Positions 1 through 7,928 are shown, counted from the stretch's first letter. The stretch is DNA of 42,599 bases from an uncultured Eubacteriales bacterium (GCA_949841245.1 CATKYT010000008.1:1-42599), one strand, 5' to 3'. Numbers and translations are program-made. The notes: generated by a model not told the origin, from the sequence alone.

Positions 1-52
1 GTTATTATTGAAATAATTGATTTAGTTAAGTTAAATTAAACAGGAGTAATAA

Positions 53-2761
53 ATGGGACTTTTTGGAAATGAAAATAAATCACAAGTAAAAAAATTAAGA
101 AAGATTGCTGATAAGGTTATTGAACTTGAAGAAAAATATAAATCTTACAGTGACAGCGAATTGCAAAATTGCACTGAAGATTTTAAAAAGAGATACAATG
201 AAGGCGTAAGTTTGATGGACTTGTTGCCAGAAGCTTTTGCTGTTATGCGTGAAGCATCATCAAGAGTGCTTAATATGCGTCATTTTTACACTCAGATTTT
301 GGGCGGAATAGCACTTCATCAAGGCCGTATTGCAGAAATGGCCACAGGTGAAGGTAAAACTTTGGTTGCCACTTTGCCTGCTTACTTAAACGCTATTTCT
401 GGGCTTGGAGTGCATGTTGTAACTGTCAATGAATATTTGGCAAAGCGTGACGCTGAATGGATGGGAAAAGTTTACAGATTTTTGGGACTTACAGTTGGTG
501 TCATTGTTTCAGGCATGGATGAAAAAGCAAAACGCCAAGCATATAATTGTGACATCACTTATTGCACCAACAACGAACTTGGTTTTGACTATCTTCGTGA
601 CAACATGGCAATCACAAAAGAACAACGCGTTCAACGCGGACACAATTTTGCCATAGTTGACGAAGTGGACTCTATTTTGATTGATGAAGCAAGAACCCCA
701 CTCATCATTTCAGGACGCGGAATGAAATCAAGTGACAATTATATAAAAGCACAAAAGTTTGCCGAAACATTAAAGCCAGACGACTATGAAAAAGATGAAA
801 AGACAAAGGCTTTAAACTTGACAGACAGCGGTGTTGCAAAAGCAGAAAGATTTTATGGCACAGACAACCTTTCAAATGTTGAAAACTTGGAAATAAACCA
901 CTATATTAACAATGCTTTGAAAGCAAATTTCATCATGAACTTAAATGATAACTATATTGTAAAAGATGGAGAAGTTGTCATCGTTGACGAATTTACCGGA
1001 AGAACAATGCCAGGACGAAGATATAACGATGGTCTGCATCAAGCGATTGAAGCCAAGGAAGGTGTGGAAATTAAAGATGAAAACAAGACAATGGCAACCA
1101 TCACATTCCAAAACTTTTTCCGAATTTACAACAAACTTTCTGGCATGACAGGAACAGCTAAAACAGAAGAAGGTGAATTTCGTGCAATTTATAAGTTGGA
1201 TGTTGTTACAATTCCAACAAATCGTCCAAACATCAGAAAAGATGAACCAGACATTGTTTTCACAACAGTAAACGGCAAAATTAAGGCAATTATTGATGAA
1301 ATTAAGCGTCATCATGAAATTGGACAACCAATTTTGGTGGGCACAATAACCATTGAAAAAAGTGAATTGCTTTCAAAAGCTTTGAAAGAAAACAAAATTC
1401 CGCACACTGTTTTAAACGCCAAAAACCACGAAATGGAAAGTCAGATTGTGGCACAGGCAGGCAGAAAAGGTGCTGTCACCATTGCCACAAACATGGCTGG
1501 TCGTGGAACTGACATCTTGCTTGGTGGAAACCCTGAATTTATGGCGAAAAAGCAGATGAAAGACGAAAATTACACTGACGAACAAATTTCTTATGCCACT
1601 GCTTTCAACACAGTTGACGACAAAGATATGAACAAAGCAAGACAGCGTTACAACGAACTTTACAGCGAATTTAAAAAGGTTACAGATGCAGAAAAAGAAG
1701 AAGTTGTAAAGGTTGGTGGTCTTCATATTGTCGGCACTGAAAGACACGAATCAAGGCGTATTGACAATCAGTTGCGTGGTCGTGCTTCTCGTCAAGGGGA
1801 CCCAGGTTCAAGCGTGTTTTTCTTGTCTTTGGAAGACGATTTAATTCGCATTTTTGGTGGCGACAGAATTAAAAGTGTTGCTCAGTTTTTCCGATTGGAA
1901 GAAGACACCCCTATTCAATTGAAAATTCTTTCAAGACAGATTGAAAGTGCACAGAAAAAAATTGAAATGCAAAACTTTGCCATAAGAAAAACAGTTTTGC
2001 AATTTGATGATGTAATGAACGCTCAAAGAGAAGTTATATATAAAGAAAGAAACAAGGTTTTGGATGGTTTGGAAGTGCATGACCAAATTATGAAAATGTT
2101 CCCAGAAGTCATTGCTTCAGTTGCTGAAAAATGTGTTTCTGATGAAAAACCTTATTTTGAATGGGATTTTGCAAAAATTAATCAAGAGTTTGAACGCGGA
2201 CTTCTTGAAAAAGGTCAAAATGTCATTACAGAAAAATTCTGTGAAGGTTTTGACAGCGAAGATTTAGAACATGCAGTTTTCAAACTTGTTCAAAAGCGTT
2301 ATGCTGAAAGACAAGCAGAAGCCGAAAAATATGGCATCGACTTTGAAAAAATTGAAAAATTTGTGCTTTTAAAGGTGGTTGACACCAATTGGATGAATCA
2401 TATTGATGACATGCAAACAATGAAAAACGAAATCTTTGCAAGGGGATTTGGTAATCAAGACCCTGTTTTGGCATATAAAAAAGACAGTTATGAAATGTTT
2501 GACAATATGATTGAAAAAATCAGAGAAATTGCCTGCACTGTGCTTTTAAACACCAGCATTGAAATAAGACAACCAACCCCACCACCACAACCTAAGATGC
2601 AAGAAGCAAGGGTTTATGACCCAGCAATGACAAAACCACAAGTTGTGGAAACCCAACAAATTCAAAAAACCGATGTTCGCACAGAAAGAAAAGTTGGCAG
2701 AAACGAACTTTGTCCATGCGGAAGCGGAAAAAAATATAAAAATTGTTGTGGAAAAGAATGA
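53..2761 (+). CDS. secA: Preprotein translocase ATPase SecA
   Basis: SecA is the ATPase motor that pushes preproteins through the SecYEG channel at the membrane. The 902-residue product has a normal family length. It carries the Walker A motif MATGEGKT at about residues 96-103, the DEVD box at about 203-206, and a late helicase-like region with TNMAGRGTD and QLRGRASRQGD. It ends in a zinc-binding SEC-C tail (CPCGSG followed by NCC) used for SecB or lipid contact. The ATG follows an AGGAG site at about 42-46. The stop codon lies inside the first stem of a dispersed structured repeat that begins at 2759. Identification is secure. Confidence 0.98.
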   Translation: MGLFGNENKSQVKKLRKIADKVIELEEKYKSYSDSELQNCTEDFKKRYNEGVSLMDLLPEAFAVMREASSRVLNMRHFYTQILGGIALHQGRIAEMATGEGKTLVATLPAYLNAISGLGVHVVTVNEYLAKRDAEWMGKVYRFLGLTVGVIVSGMDEKAKRQAYNCDITYCTNNELGFDYLRDNMAITKEQRVQRGHNFAIVDEVDSILIDEARTPLIISGRGMKSSDNYIKAQKFAETLKPDDYEKDEKTKALNLTDSGVAKAERFYGTDNLSNVENLEINHYINNALKANFIMNLNDNYIVKDGEVVIVDEFTGRTMPGRRYNDGLHQAIEAKEGVEIKDENKTMATITFQNFFRIYNKLSGMTGTAKTEEGEFRAIYKLDVVTIPTNRPNIRKDEPDIVFTTVNGKIKAIIDEIKRHHEIGQPILVGTITIEKSELLSKALKENKIPHTVLNAKNHEMESQIVAQAGRKGAVTIATNMAGRGTDILLGGNPEFMAKKQMKDENYTDEQISYATAFNTVDDKDMNKARQRYNELYSEFKKVTDAEKEEVVKVGGLHIVGTERHESRRIDNQLRGRASRQGDPGSSVFFLSLEDDLIRIFGGDRIKSVAQFFRLEEDTPIQLKILSRQIESAQKKIEMQNFAIRKTVLQFDDVMNAQREVIYKERNKVLDGLEVHDQIMKMFPEVIASVAEKCVSDEKPYFEWDFAKINQEFERGLLEKGQNVITEKFCEGFDSEDLEHAVFKLVQKRYAERQAEAEKYGIDFEKIEKFVLLKVVDTNWMNHIDDMQTMKNEIFARGFGNQDPVLAYKKDSYEMFDNMIEKIREIACTVLLNTSIEIRQPTPPPQPKMQEARVYDPAMTKPQVVETQQIQKTDVRTERKVGRNELCPCGSGKKYKNCCGKE

Positions 2762-2906
2762 AAAAACTGCGCTTTTGGCTCAGTTTTGACAACAAGTGTC
2801 AAAACATATCGCTTTGATGCTTGTTTTTTCATTTTCGCGACCAAACGAAATCGCACTTTGTAAAAGAGAATAAGCAATTTTTGTTCGTTGGCGATTTGTC
2901 GCGACT
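2759..2906 (+). repeat. Dispersed structured repeat, copy 1
   Basis: First of three related intergenic elements (others at 26287-26429 and 40565-40685). Outer stem TGAAAAAAC (2759-2767) pairs with GTTTTTTCA (2823-2831). Inside it is hairpin GTTTTGACA (2783-2791) with TGTCAAAAC (2797-2805). Downstream, TCGCGAC (2835-2841) and AAATCGC (2848-2854), split by a six-base bulge CAAACG, pair with GCGATTT and GTCGCGA (2891-2904). Stem sequences differ between copies but pairing is kept. It overlaps the secA stop. Function is unknown; a mobile palindromic repeat, a terminator-like element and a structured RNA are all possible. Confidence 0.8.
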
Positions 2907-2945
2907 TTTTTGGAAGATAGAGAATTAAATTTTAATGACAAAATG

Positions 2946-2960
2946 CTGATTTAAAATCAG
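2946..2960. promoter_or_regulatory. Palindromic operator candidate upstream of XRE gene
   Basis: CTGATTT-A-AAATCAG is a perfect 7-bp inverted repeat about 40 bases before the small XRE gene at 3001. Its CTGA half-site recurs in the palindromes before the paralogous XRE gene at 3542, so it may be a binding site for one or both of these repressors. A TATAAA -10-like box follows at 2992-2997. Confidence 0.45.
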
Positions 2961-3000
2961 TTTTAATGTTTTTTATTGAAAAAAATGGCAATATAAAAAC

Positions 3001-3210
3001 ATGGAAAATGATACTTTTGGCAAAAGATTAAAATATTTGCGTTCAGAAAAAGGTTTAACTCAAATTCAGTTGGCACAAGAATTGAATATTGATAAATCCA
3101 CCATTGCAAAATATGAAACAGACAAGATAGAACCAAGTCTTTCTATGTTGTTGGTTTTTGTAAGATATTTCAAAGTTTCGGCAGATTTTATTTTAGGATT
3201 GGAAGATTAA
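3001..3210 (+). CDS. Small XRE-family HTH regulator
   Basis: This 69-residue protein is almost entirely a Cro/C1-type helix-turn-helix domain (GLTQIQLAQELNIDKSTIAKYE, read as two adjoining segments, then a C-terminal FILGLED). It resembles the product of the gene at 3542 at roughly half its positions, including KGLTQI, DKSTI and KYETDKI. It should be a DNA-binding dimer acting as a repressor. There is no clear SD before the ATG, and a TATAAA box lies only 3 bases upstream. An AT-rich palindrome at 2946-2960 is a candidate autoregulatory site. Its target is not known. Confidence 0.8.
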   Translation: MENDTFGKRLKYLRSEKGLTQIQLAQELNIDKSTIAKYETDKIEPSLSMLLVFVRYFKVSADFILGLED

Positions 3211-3211
3211 T

Positions 3212-3454
3212 TTAATCTTCTTTTTTTATAATTTCATCCAAAATTTTGCATGAAAGGTCATCAACATGATTTGTTTTAAAATGTTGATTAAGAATTTTTA
3301 CAAGTTCTGGATTATTCCACAAAAATTTGTTTCTCATGTATGCACAAATTCCAAAATGTTTTGAAAATATGTTTAAATTTGAAACTTTTTCTAAATCAAA
3401 ATTTTTTTCCAAATCTTCCTTAATTTTTTCGATTATTTCTTTTATTATTGTCAT
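3212..3454 (-). CDS. Small DUF6794-like protein
   Basis: The 80-residue acidic/basic helical protein has an N-terminal amphipathic stretch followed by HFGICAYMRN, NPELVKIL and HVDDLSCKILDEI. That order resembles the DUF6794 family pattern (HFG...RN...PDDMS.IIL), a short domain of unknown function. I infer this from pattern memory only. The start has a strong AAGGAG site five bases upstream. The gene is convergent with the XRE gene at 3001 (stop codons adjacent) and divergent from the XRE gene at 3542. The shared intergenic region holds two inverted repeats, so it is probably controlled by one of these repressors. Confidence 0.6.
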   Translation of the reverse strand: MTIIKEIIEKIKEDLEKNFDLEKVSNLNIFSKHFGICAYMRNKFLWNNPELVKILNQHFKTNHVDDLSCKILDEIIKKED

Positions 3455-3467
3455 ATTTACTCCTTAA

Positions 3468-3516
3468 ATTCTGATTAATAGTCAGAATATAAGTTATTTT
3501 ACTGATTTTCTGTCAG
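3468..3516. promoter_or_regulatory. Two inverted repeats in divergent promoter region
   Basis: ATTCTGA-TTAATAG-TCAGAAT (3468-3488) is a perfect 7-bp palindrome. A second, weaker one has CTGA at 3502-3505 and TCAG at 3513-3516. Both lie between the DUF6794-like gene and the XRE gene at 3542. The repeated CTGA half-site also occurs at 2946-2960. Inference: operators for the XRE proteins. Confidence 0.55.
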
Positions 3517-3541
3517 AATGTAAAAAGAAATGGAGATAAAT

Positions 3542-3745
3542 ATGCAAGGTTTTGGTGAAATCTTAAAAAGTTTACGAAAAGAAAAGGGATTGACGCAGAT
3601 TGAGTTGTCTAAATTGCTGAATTTAGATAAGTCCACAATCGGGAAATACGAAACTGATAAAATTAAACCAAGTTTAGATATGTTGCAAATAATTGCAGAT
3701 TTTTTTGAAGTAACTAGTGATTATTTGTTGGGCAGGGAAGATTAA
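3542..3745 (+). CDS. Small XRE-family HTH regulator, paralogue
   Basis: This is a 67-residue Cro/C1-type helix-turn-helix protein (KGLTQIELSKLLNLDKST, then YETDKIKP and YLLGRED). The ATG at 3542 is chosen because GGAG at 3532-3535 sits at ideal distance; an upstream in-frame ATG at 3530 overlaps that SD and is unlikely. It is a paralogue of the gene at 3001, so the two probably bind related operators. The CTGA/TCAG palindromes immediately upstream support autoregulation. The cluster looks like an accessory insertion between secA and rpsF. Confidence 0.82.
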   Translation: MQGFGEILKSLRKEKGLTQIELSKLLNLDKSTIGKYETDKIKPSLDMLQIIADFFEVTSDYLLGRED

Positions 3746-3888
3746 GATTTTAATTTTCTAATTCCTAATAAATAGTCAATTTTAAAATCAATTAAATTTT
3801 AAATTTTTCTTTAAAGTGAAAAATTTATTGTAACTTCTTACAAAATTTTCGCAATTTTTCTCTTATTATATATATTACATAAAAATGC

Positions 3889-3917
3889 TTGACAAAATGG
3901 AACTTATTGTGTTATAT
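3889..3917 (+). promoter_or_regulatory. Promoter of the rpsF-ssb-rpsR-rpmE operon
   Basis: TTGACA (3889-3894), 17-base spacer, TTATAT (3912-3917). It lies about 75 bases before rpsF and leaves a leader with several hairpins. Confidence 0.8.
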
Positions 3918-3925
3918 TTAAAACG

Positions 3926-3975
3926 CAGTAAAAATACTGTCCTTGTCCTTATTTTTTTATAAGGACCATTAGTCC
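3926..3975 (+). promoter_or_regulatory. rpsF 5' leader with overlapping hairpins
   Basis: CAGTA-AAAA-TACTG (3926-3939) is followed by GTCCTTA...TAAGGAC (3945-3966) and by GGAC-CATTA-GTCC (3963-3975). The last two share bases 3963-3966 and cannot form together. Ribosomal S6 leaders bound by S6:S18 are known in Bacillota, but I do not see the hallmark CCG element, so autoregulation here is only a possibility. Confidence 0.35.
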
Positions 3976-3992
3976 AAAAGGAGGTAATTAAG

Positions 3993-4274
3993 ATGAATAA
4001 GTATGAACTTATGTTTATCATTTCAAGCGATGCCAGCGATGAAAAGAAAGAAGCCCTTATTGCTAAATTTAAGGCTTACATCGAAGAACGCAAAGGCACT
4101 GTTGACGGAATTGATAAAATCGGAATGAAAAAGTTGGCATACCCAATCAACTTCAAAAATGAAGGTTACTATGTTTTGATGAATATCACTTTCAGTCCTG
4201 AAGAAGTTGACGCTATGAACAAACTTATGACCATCACTGATGGCATTGTTCGTCAAATGTTTGTAAGAAAGTAA
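3993..4274 (+). CDS. rpsF: Ribosomal protein bS6
   Basis: bS6 binds 16S rRNA with bS18 in the 30S platform. The 93-residue product has the family start MNKYELMFII, the GMKKLAYPI segment and the C-terminal DGIVRQMFVRK. The ATG follows a strong AAGGAGG at about 3979. It heads an operon with ssb and rpsR, the classical order in many bacteria, here extended by rpmE. The promoter is at 3889-3917, and the leader may fold into alternative hairpins. Confidence 0.97.
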   Translation: MNKYELMFIISSDASDEKKEALIAKFKAYIEERKGTVDGIDKIGMKKLAYPINFKNEGYYVLMNITFSPEEVDAMNKLMTITDGIVRQMFVRK

Positions 4275-4318
4275 GAAAATTTGATAAACAAAAAGGCTTT
4301 TTGCCTTAGGAGAAAATT

Positions 4319-4747
4319 ATGAATAAAGTTGTTTTAATTGGAAATTTGACAAGAGACCCAGAACTTCAAACCACAAACAGTGGTGTTTCTGTTTGCAGAT
4401 TCTCACTTGCTGTTGCAAGAAGATTTGCAAATTCTGATGGAGAAAGGGAAGCAGATTTCATCAACATTGTTGTTTGGAGAAATCAAGCAGAAAATTGTCA
4501 TAAATATCTTAAAAAAGGCTCTAAGTGTGCTGTTGTTGGAAGAATTCAAACATCATCTTATGATGCAGCAGATGGCTCTAAAAGATATACAACCGATGTT
4601 GTTGCAGATGAAGTTGAATTCATCAGCACAAGAAATGGTGGAGATAACAGTGAAAGCGGTTTCACTCCTTCTGATGAAGGCAAAGTTGCTTCGCCAAAAC
4701 AAACTGCTGAACTTGAAGAAATTGACGATGATTCATTGCCATTCTAA
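4319..4747 (+). CDS. ssb: Single-stranded DNA-binding protein
   Basis: SSB coats single-stranded DNA during replication and recruits repair partners through its tail. The 142-residue product starts MNKVVLIGNLTRDPEL and has an OB-fold core to about residue 105. A hydrophilic linker follows, ending in the acidic tip DDDSLPF. AGGAG lies 5-6 bases before the ATG. It sits between rpsF and rpsR, as in Bacillus. Confidence 0.97.
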   Translation: MNKVVLIGNLTRDPELQTTNSGVSVCRFSLAVARRFANSDGEREADFINIVVWRNQAENCHKYLKKGSKCAVVGRIQTSSYDAADGSKRYTTDVVADEVEFISTRNGGDNSESGFTPSDEGKVASPKQTAELEEIDDDSLPF

Positions 4748-4795
4748 TTAATTTAATCAGTTTGTTGAATTTTTAAATTTTAATAGGAGAATAAA

Positions 4796-5056
4796 ATGAG
4801 CGAAACTGTTAAGACCGAAGAAAAGGTCGTTAAAAAATATCGTAAACCTGCAAAGAAAAAAGTATGTGCTTTTTGTGTTGCTGGTGAAAAGACAATTGAC
4901 TACAAAGATGTAGCAAAAATCAGAAAATACATTACTGAAAAAGGCAAAATTTTGCCAAGACGCCAAACAGGTGTTTGCTCTTATCATCAAAGAGAACTTG
5001 CAAATGCAATCAAGAGAGCAAGAAATATGGCACTTCTTCCATATGTTGGAGATTAA
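4796..5056 (+). CDS. rpsR: Ribosomal protein bS18
   Basis: bS18 pairs with bS6 on the 30S subunit. The 86-residue product has a lysine-rich start, then the conserved core with [26 protein letters not shown] and [24 protein letters not shown] pair in the first half suggests the cysteine-containing form. It is preceded by AGGAG and followed 9-12 bases later by rpmE. Confidence 0.97.
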   Translation: MSETVKTEEKVVKKYRKPAKKKVCAFCVAGEKTIDYKDVAKIRKYITEKGKILPRRQTGVCSYHQRELANAIKRARNMALLPYVGD

Positions 5057-5068
5057 AAGGAGTTTATG

Positions 5069-5275
5069 ATGAAAAAAGAATTACATCCAGATTATCATGA
5101 AGTTACTGTTTCTTGTGCTTGCGGAAACACTTTTAAGACTGGCTCTTGTGTTAAGGGTGACACTCTTAAAATTGATATTTGCAACAAATGCCATCCTTTC
5201 TATACAGGAAAGAAGAAGGTTGTTGATGCCAGCGGAACAGTTGAAAACTTTAAGAAAAAATATAACCTTGACTAA
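5069..5275 (+). CDS. rpmE: Ribosomal protein bL31 (zinc form)
   Basis: bL31 sits at the 50S/30S bridge. The product of 68 residues begins [14 protein letters not shown] and keeps the zinc ligands of the C+ form, CACG and [13 protein letters not shown]. Two ATGs are adjacent (5066 and 5069); I prefer 5069 because AGGAG at 5058-5062 is then six bases away. It is the last gene of the rpsF operon, before a terminator. In many Bacillota rpmE lies next to DUF1385, prmC and prfA, and those genes do follow here after one opposing gene. Confidence 0.96.
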   Translation: MKKELHPDYHEVTVSCACGNTFKTGSCVKGDTLKIDICNKCHPFYTGKKKVVDASGTVENFKKKYNLD

Positions 5276-5292
5276 TTAAGTTTAATCAATTA

Positions 5293-5322
5293 AAAAAAGA
5301 CGCAAGATTGTCGTCTTTTTTT
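5293..5322 (+). terminator. Intrinsic terminator after rpmE
   Basis: AAAAAAGACG (5293-5302) pairs with CGTCTTTTTT, ending in a T-run. Because it is A/T symmetric it may also serve the convergent gene that stops at 5328. Confidence 0.85.
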
Positions 5323-5327
5323 AATCT

Positions 5328-6068
5328 CTATTTGTTTTCATCTCCAAGTCCGCCACGGCCGGTGTCAGATTTTTTTTCTGTTTTTGTGTATATTTTTGTT
5401 GTCTTATTATATGGATTAATTTTGCTTGGGTTTTCAACTTTTATTGAATTTTTTGGTAACAAATTATTGCACTTGTTTGCCATTAATTCCAAATATTCAT
5501 TTGCTGTTGTTTCAAACAAAGAGTAAAACAAAATTTGGCTGATTTTTGGAAATTGATTTTGCAAAAATTCAGCAACATTGGTTTTGTTTGCTTCCGCAAG
5601 ATTATAAATTTCTTGTTGAGTTGCTTTAATCAATTTATTGCCGAAAAACATATGCAAAGCATTTGGAGTAGAATCCAAAAGTGGAAGCAATTTAAGTTTT
5701 GGAAGGCTTGGGATGTTTTTTACTTTTTCCGTGGCTAAAAGTTCCAGTCTTTCCTTGGTTTTTAAAAGTAAAAATCCAGCATTGTCAGCTGCCAATTGTT
5801 TTATTGTGAAATGAACTAAATCGTTTTCTGTGAAATTCATAAAACTCTCAACAGAATCTGCTTTAAGTCTAATCAAAACTTCTTGGTTTGGCTTATAGAT
5901 ATCATAAATATTGTTGAAAGCATCTAATTTTATGTAATATCCCATAAATATGCCATCTTGAATTTGCCAAGTTTTGAAATTTGTTCTCAAATTTAATGGA
6001 CTTGAAACTTCACTTTGTGCTTTAACTATATCTTTTAAAGTTATCAATTTGTTTTGGGGTAAATTCAT
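5328..6068 (-). CDS. Unknown protein, promoter shared with the gene at 16387
   Basis: I do not recognise this 246-residue protein. It has no signal peptide or membrane segment. The first half looks alpha/beta (KTWQIQDGIFMGYYIKL), the middle is leucine- and lysine-rich (SLPKLKLLPLLDS), and the C-terminal 40 residues are a polar, probably disordered tail ending GRGGLGDENK. The ATG at 6068 follows AAAGGAG. An in-frame upstream extension is excluded because a full promoter (6091-6119) lies within it. It is monocistronic and convergent with the rpmE operon. Confidence 0.75.
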   Translation of the reverse strand: MNLPQNKLITLKDIVKAQSEVSSPLNLRTNFKTWQIQDGIFMGYYIKLDAFNNIYDIYKPNQEVLIRLKADSVESFMNFTENDLVHFTIKQLAADNAGFLLLKTKERLELLATEKVKNIPSLPKLKLLPLLDSTPNALHMFFGNKLIKATQQEIYNLAEANKTNVAEFLQNQFPKISQILFYSLFETTANEYLELMANKCNNLLPKNSIKVENPSKINPYNKTTKIYTKTEKKSDTGRGGLGDENK

Positions 6069-6090
6069 AGAAACTCCTTTATACATATTA

Positions 6091-6119
6091 ATTATATTAC
6101 AAAAACTTGAGTTTGTCAA
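6091..6119 (-). promoter_or_regulatory. Promoter of the unknown gene 5328-6068
   Basis: On the minus strand, TTGACA (6119-6114), 17-base spacer, TATAAT (6096-6091). The spacer and the bases after the -10 closely match the promoter at 16997-17025. Confidence 0.8.
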
Positions 6120-6170
6120 GATTTACTGGGTTTAAAGTTATTTTTATCGCTTTTTGGCAATAATTTACGC

Positions 6171-7928
6171 ATGGATAGGTTTGTTTTTCCAACTTCAAAT
6201 GGTGTTGTGGTTTCCAGTGCTGACAAAAAAGTGATTTCTGCAACCAATTGTCAAGGTGAAAAGAAATTGAAAAGTGCACTTACAAAAAATAAAATTGTGT
6301 TTTGGCACTTTCCTTTTTTAAGGGGATTGCAAATTTTTTTCTGTGGGCTTTTGGCTTTTTTTGATGCTCTTATAATGTCTTTGGATTTATGCGACAATTC
6401 CAAAATTAAGAAAGACAACAAATATTATATGCAAAAACTGATTGTTTTGGGAGCAGTTGTGATTTTTGCTTGTTTAATTTCTTTTTTTGTTTTGGGCAGT
6501 TTTCCCAACAAATTGGCGGTTTTAATTGTTGGGCTTTTTGGAAATTCTTTTTTAAGAAATTTGCTTGTTGTGTTGTTTAAAGTTTTGTTTTTTGTCATTG
6601 TGATTTTGTGTTTAAGGTGTTTTGCCAATGTTTGCGAATGTTTCAGGTTTAACCGTGCTTGTGACAAGTTGCAAAGTGAACAGGTTTTGAACAAGTCAAA
6701 AAAGAAACAAACGCAAAACTTGAAAACTAAAAACAAGCAAAAACAAACCAAGAAAAATATTGCAAAAAAAGAAATGTTTGTGCCAAATTTCTTAAATTAT
6801 CTTATTTTTGTTTTTCTTTTAGATGTTTCTGTGGTAACATTATGTGGAGCAAGTTTTGGTTTTTGGTTCAACTTGGCTTTTTCAGTTGCACTTATGCTTG
6901 TATGCGTAAGCGTGGGTTATGAAATTGCATGGGTTGTGGAAAATGTGGTTTGGCTTAGATGGCTCAGGTTTGTGACGGGTGCTTTGGTTTTTGTCAAACC
7001 TTCAAGAACACACACCGAAACAGTCAATGTTGCCATGACTGAACTTGGACTGCTTATTACACAAAAGGACAGAGAATTGGTGGTTGACGAAAATAAAAAG
7101 GCTTTTTCAGTCGTTTATAATGAAGTTAGAAACAAACTTATTTCTGCTGGCATCAATGACAAAAGTGATGCTGATTGGCTTATTGCCACAATTTTAGGCA
7201 AAAATCGTGCAGAAATAAAACTTACACCTTTTGTGACAGATAAACAAGAACAAGAAATTTTGCGTGCAGCAGACAGACGTGCAAAAGGGGAAAGTTTGGA
7301 CAATATATTTGGTTGGACAGAATTTTATGGAATAAGATTTGATGTTAACAAAAAAGTCCTTACTCCAAGAATGGAAACAGAAATTTTGGTGGAACAAGTT
7401 TTAAAAGCACAGAAAGAATTTAAAAAACCGAAAATTCTTGATTTGGGAACAGGCTCTGGGGCAATTGCGATTGCTTTGGCAAAGAATTGTGAAGCTGAAA
7501 TTACGGCAATTGATGTCAGTAAGACTGCACTGGCCACTGCACAAAACAATGCCAAGAAAAACGATGTGAAAGTGGAATTTTTGCATTCAAATTTGTTTGA
7601 AAACTTGAAATGGCGACAAAGATTTGATATAATAGTGTCAAATCCGCCATACATTAAAACGGCAGACATCGAAAAATTGGATAAGAATGTTAAAGATTGT
7701 GACCCACATTTGGCACTTGATGGTGGTGAAGATGGATTGGATTTTTATCGCGAAATCACAAAAAAAGCAGGCAAAAGGTTAAACGATGGTGGGCAGCTTT
7801 TCTTTGAAGTGGGAAAAGGTCAAGCATCAGCGGTTCGTAAGATTATGAAAGATTGTGGTTTTGAAGATGTTAAAACAATAAAAGATTACAATAAAATTGA
7901 AAGAGTGGTTTATGGAAGATTTAAGTAA
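6171..7928 (+). CDS. prmC: DUF1385-like membrane domain fused to PrmC release-factor methyltransferase
   Basis: The C-terminal half (about residues 300-585) is PrmC, which methylates the glutamine of the GGQ motif in release factors using SAM. It shows LDLGTGSGAIAIALA (GTGSG at about 426) and the catalytic NPPY at 491-494. The first 300 residues are hydrophobic with a lysine-rich loop. HFPFLRG, YEIAWVVEN and THTETVNVAM correspond to DUF1385. In many Bacillota a separate DUF1385 gene precedes prmC; here one continuous reading frame spans both. There is no SD, and an AATAAT box ends six bases before the ATG, so the mRNA may be leaderless. prfA, its substrate, overlaps the 3' end by 17 bases. 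Confidence 0.88.
   Translation: MDRFVFPTSNGVVVSSADKKVISATNCQGEKKLKSALTKNKIVFWHFPFLRGLQIFFCGLLAFFDALIMSLDLCDNSKIKKDNKYYMQKLIVLGAVVIFACLISFFVLGSFPNKLAVLIVGLFGNSFLRNLLVVLFKVLFFVIVILCLRCFANVCECFRFNRACDKLQSEQVLNKSKKKQTQNLKTKNKQKQTKKNIAKKEMFVPNFLNYLIFVFLLDVSVVTLCGASFGFWFNLAFSVALMLVCVSVGYEIAWVVENVVWLRWLRFVTGALVFVKPSRTHTETVNVAMTELGLLITQKDRELVVDENKKAFSVVYNEVRNKLISAGINDKSDADWLIATILGKNRAEIKLTPFVTDKQEQEILRAADRRAKGESLDNIFGWTEFYGIRFDVNKKVLTPRMETEILVEQVLKAQKEFKKPKILDLGTGSGAIAIALAKNCEAEITAIDVSKTALATAQNNAKKNDVKVEFLHSNLFENLKWRQRFDIIVSNPPYIKTADIEKLDKNVKDCDPHLALDGGEDGLDFYREITKKAGKRLNDGGQLFFEVGKGQASAVRKIMKDCGFEDVKTIKDYNKIERVVYGRFK

Noticed and set aside
941-1747. Long open frames on the minus strand inside secA
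   Set aside because: They lie wholly within a certain gene, have no SD and encode cysteine/phenylalanine-rich low-complexity sequence typical of antisense shadow frames.
2759-2906. Simple intrinsic terminator for secA
   Set aside because: The stems are not followed by the expected T-run at the base of a single GC-rich hairpin, and the element extends about 70 bases further with a conserved bulged stem shared with two other loci.
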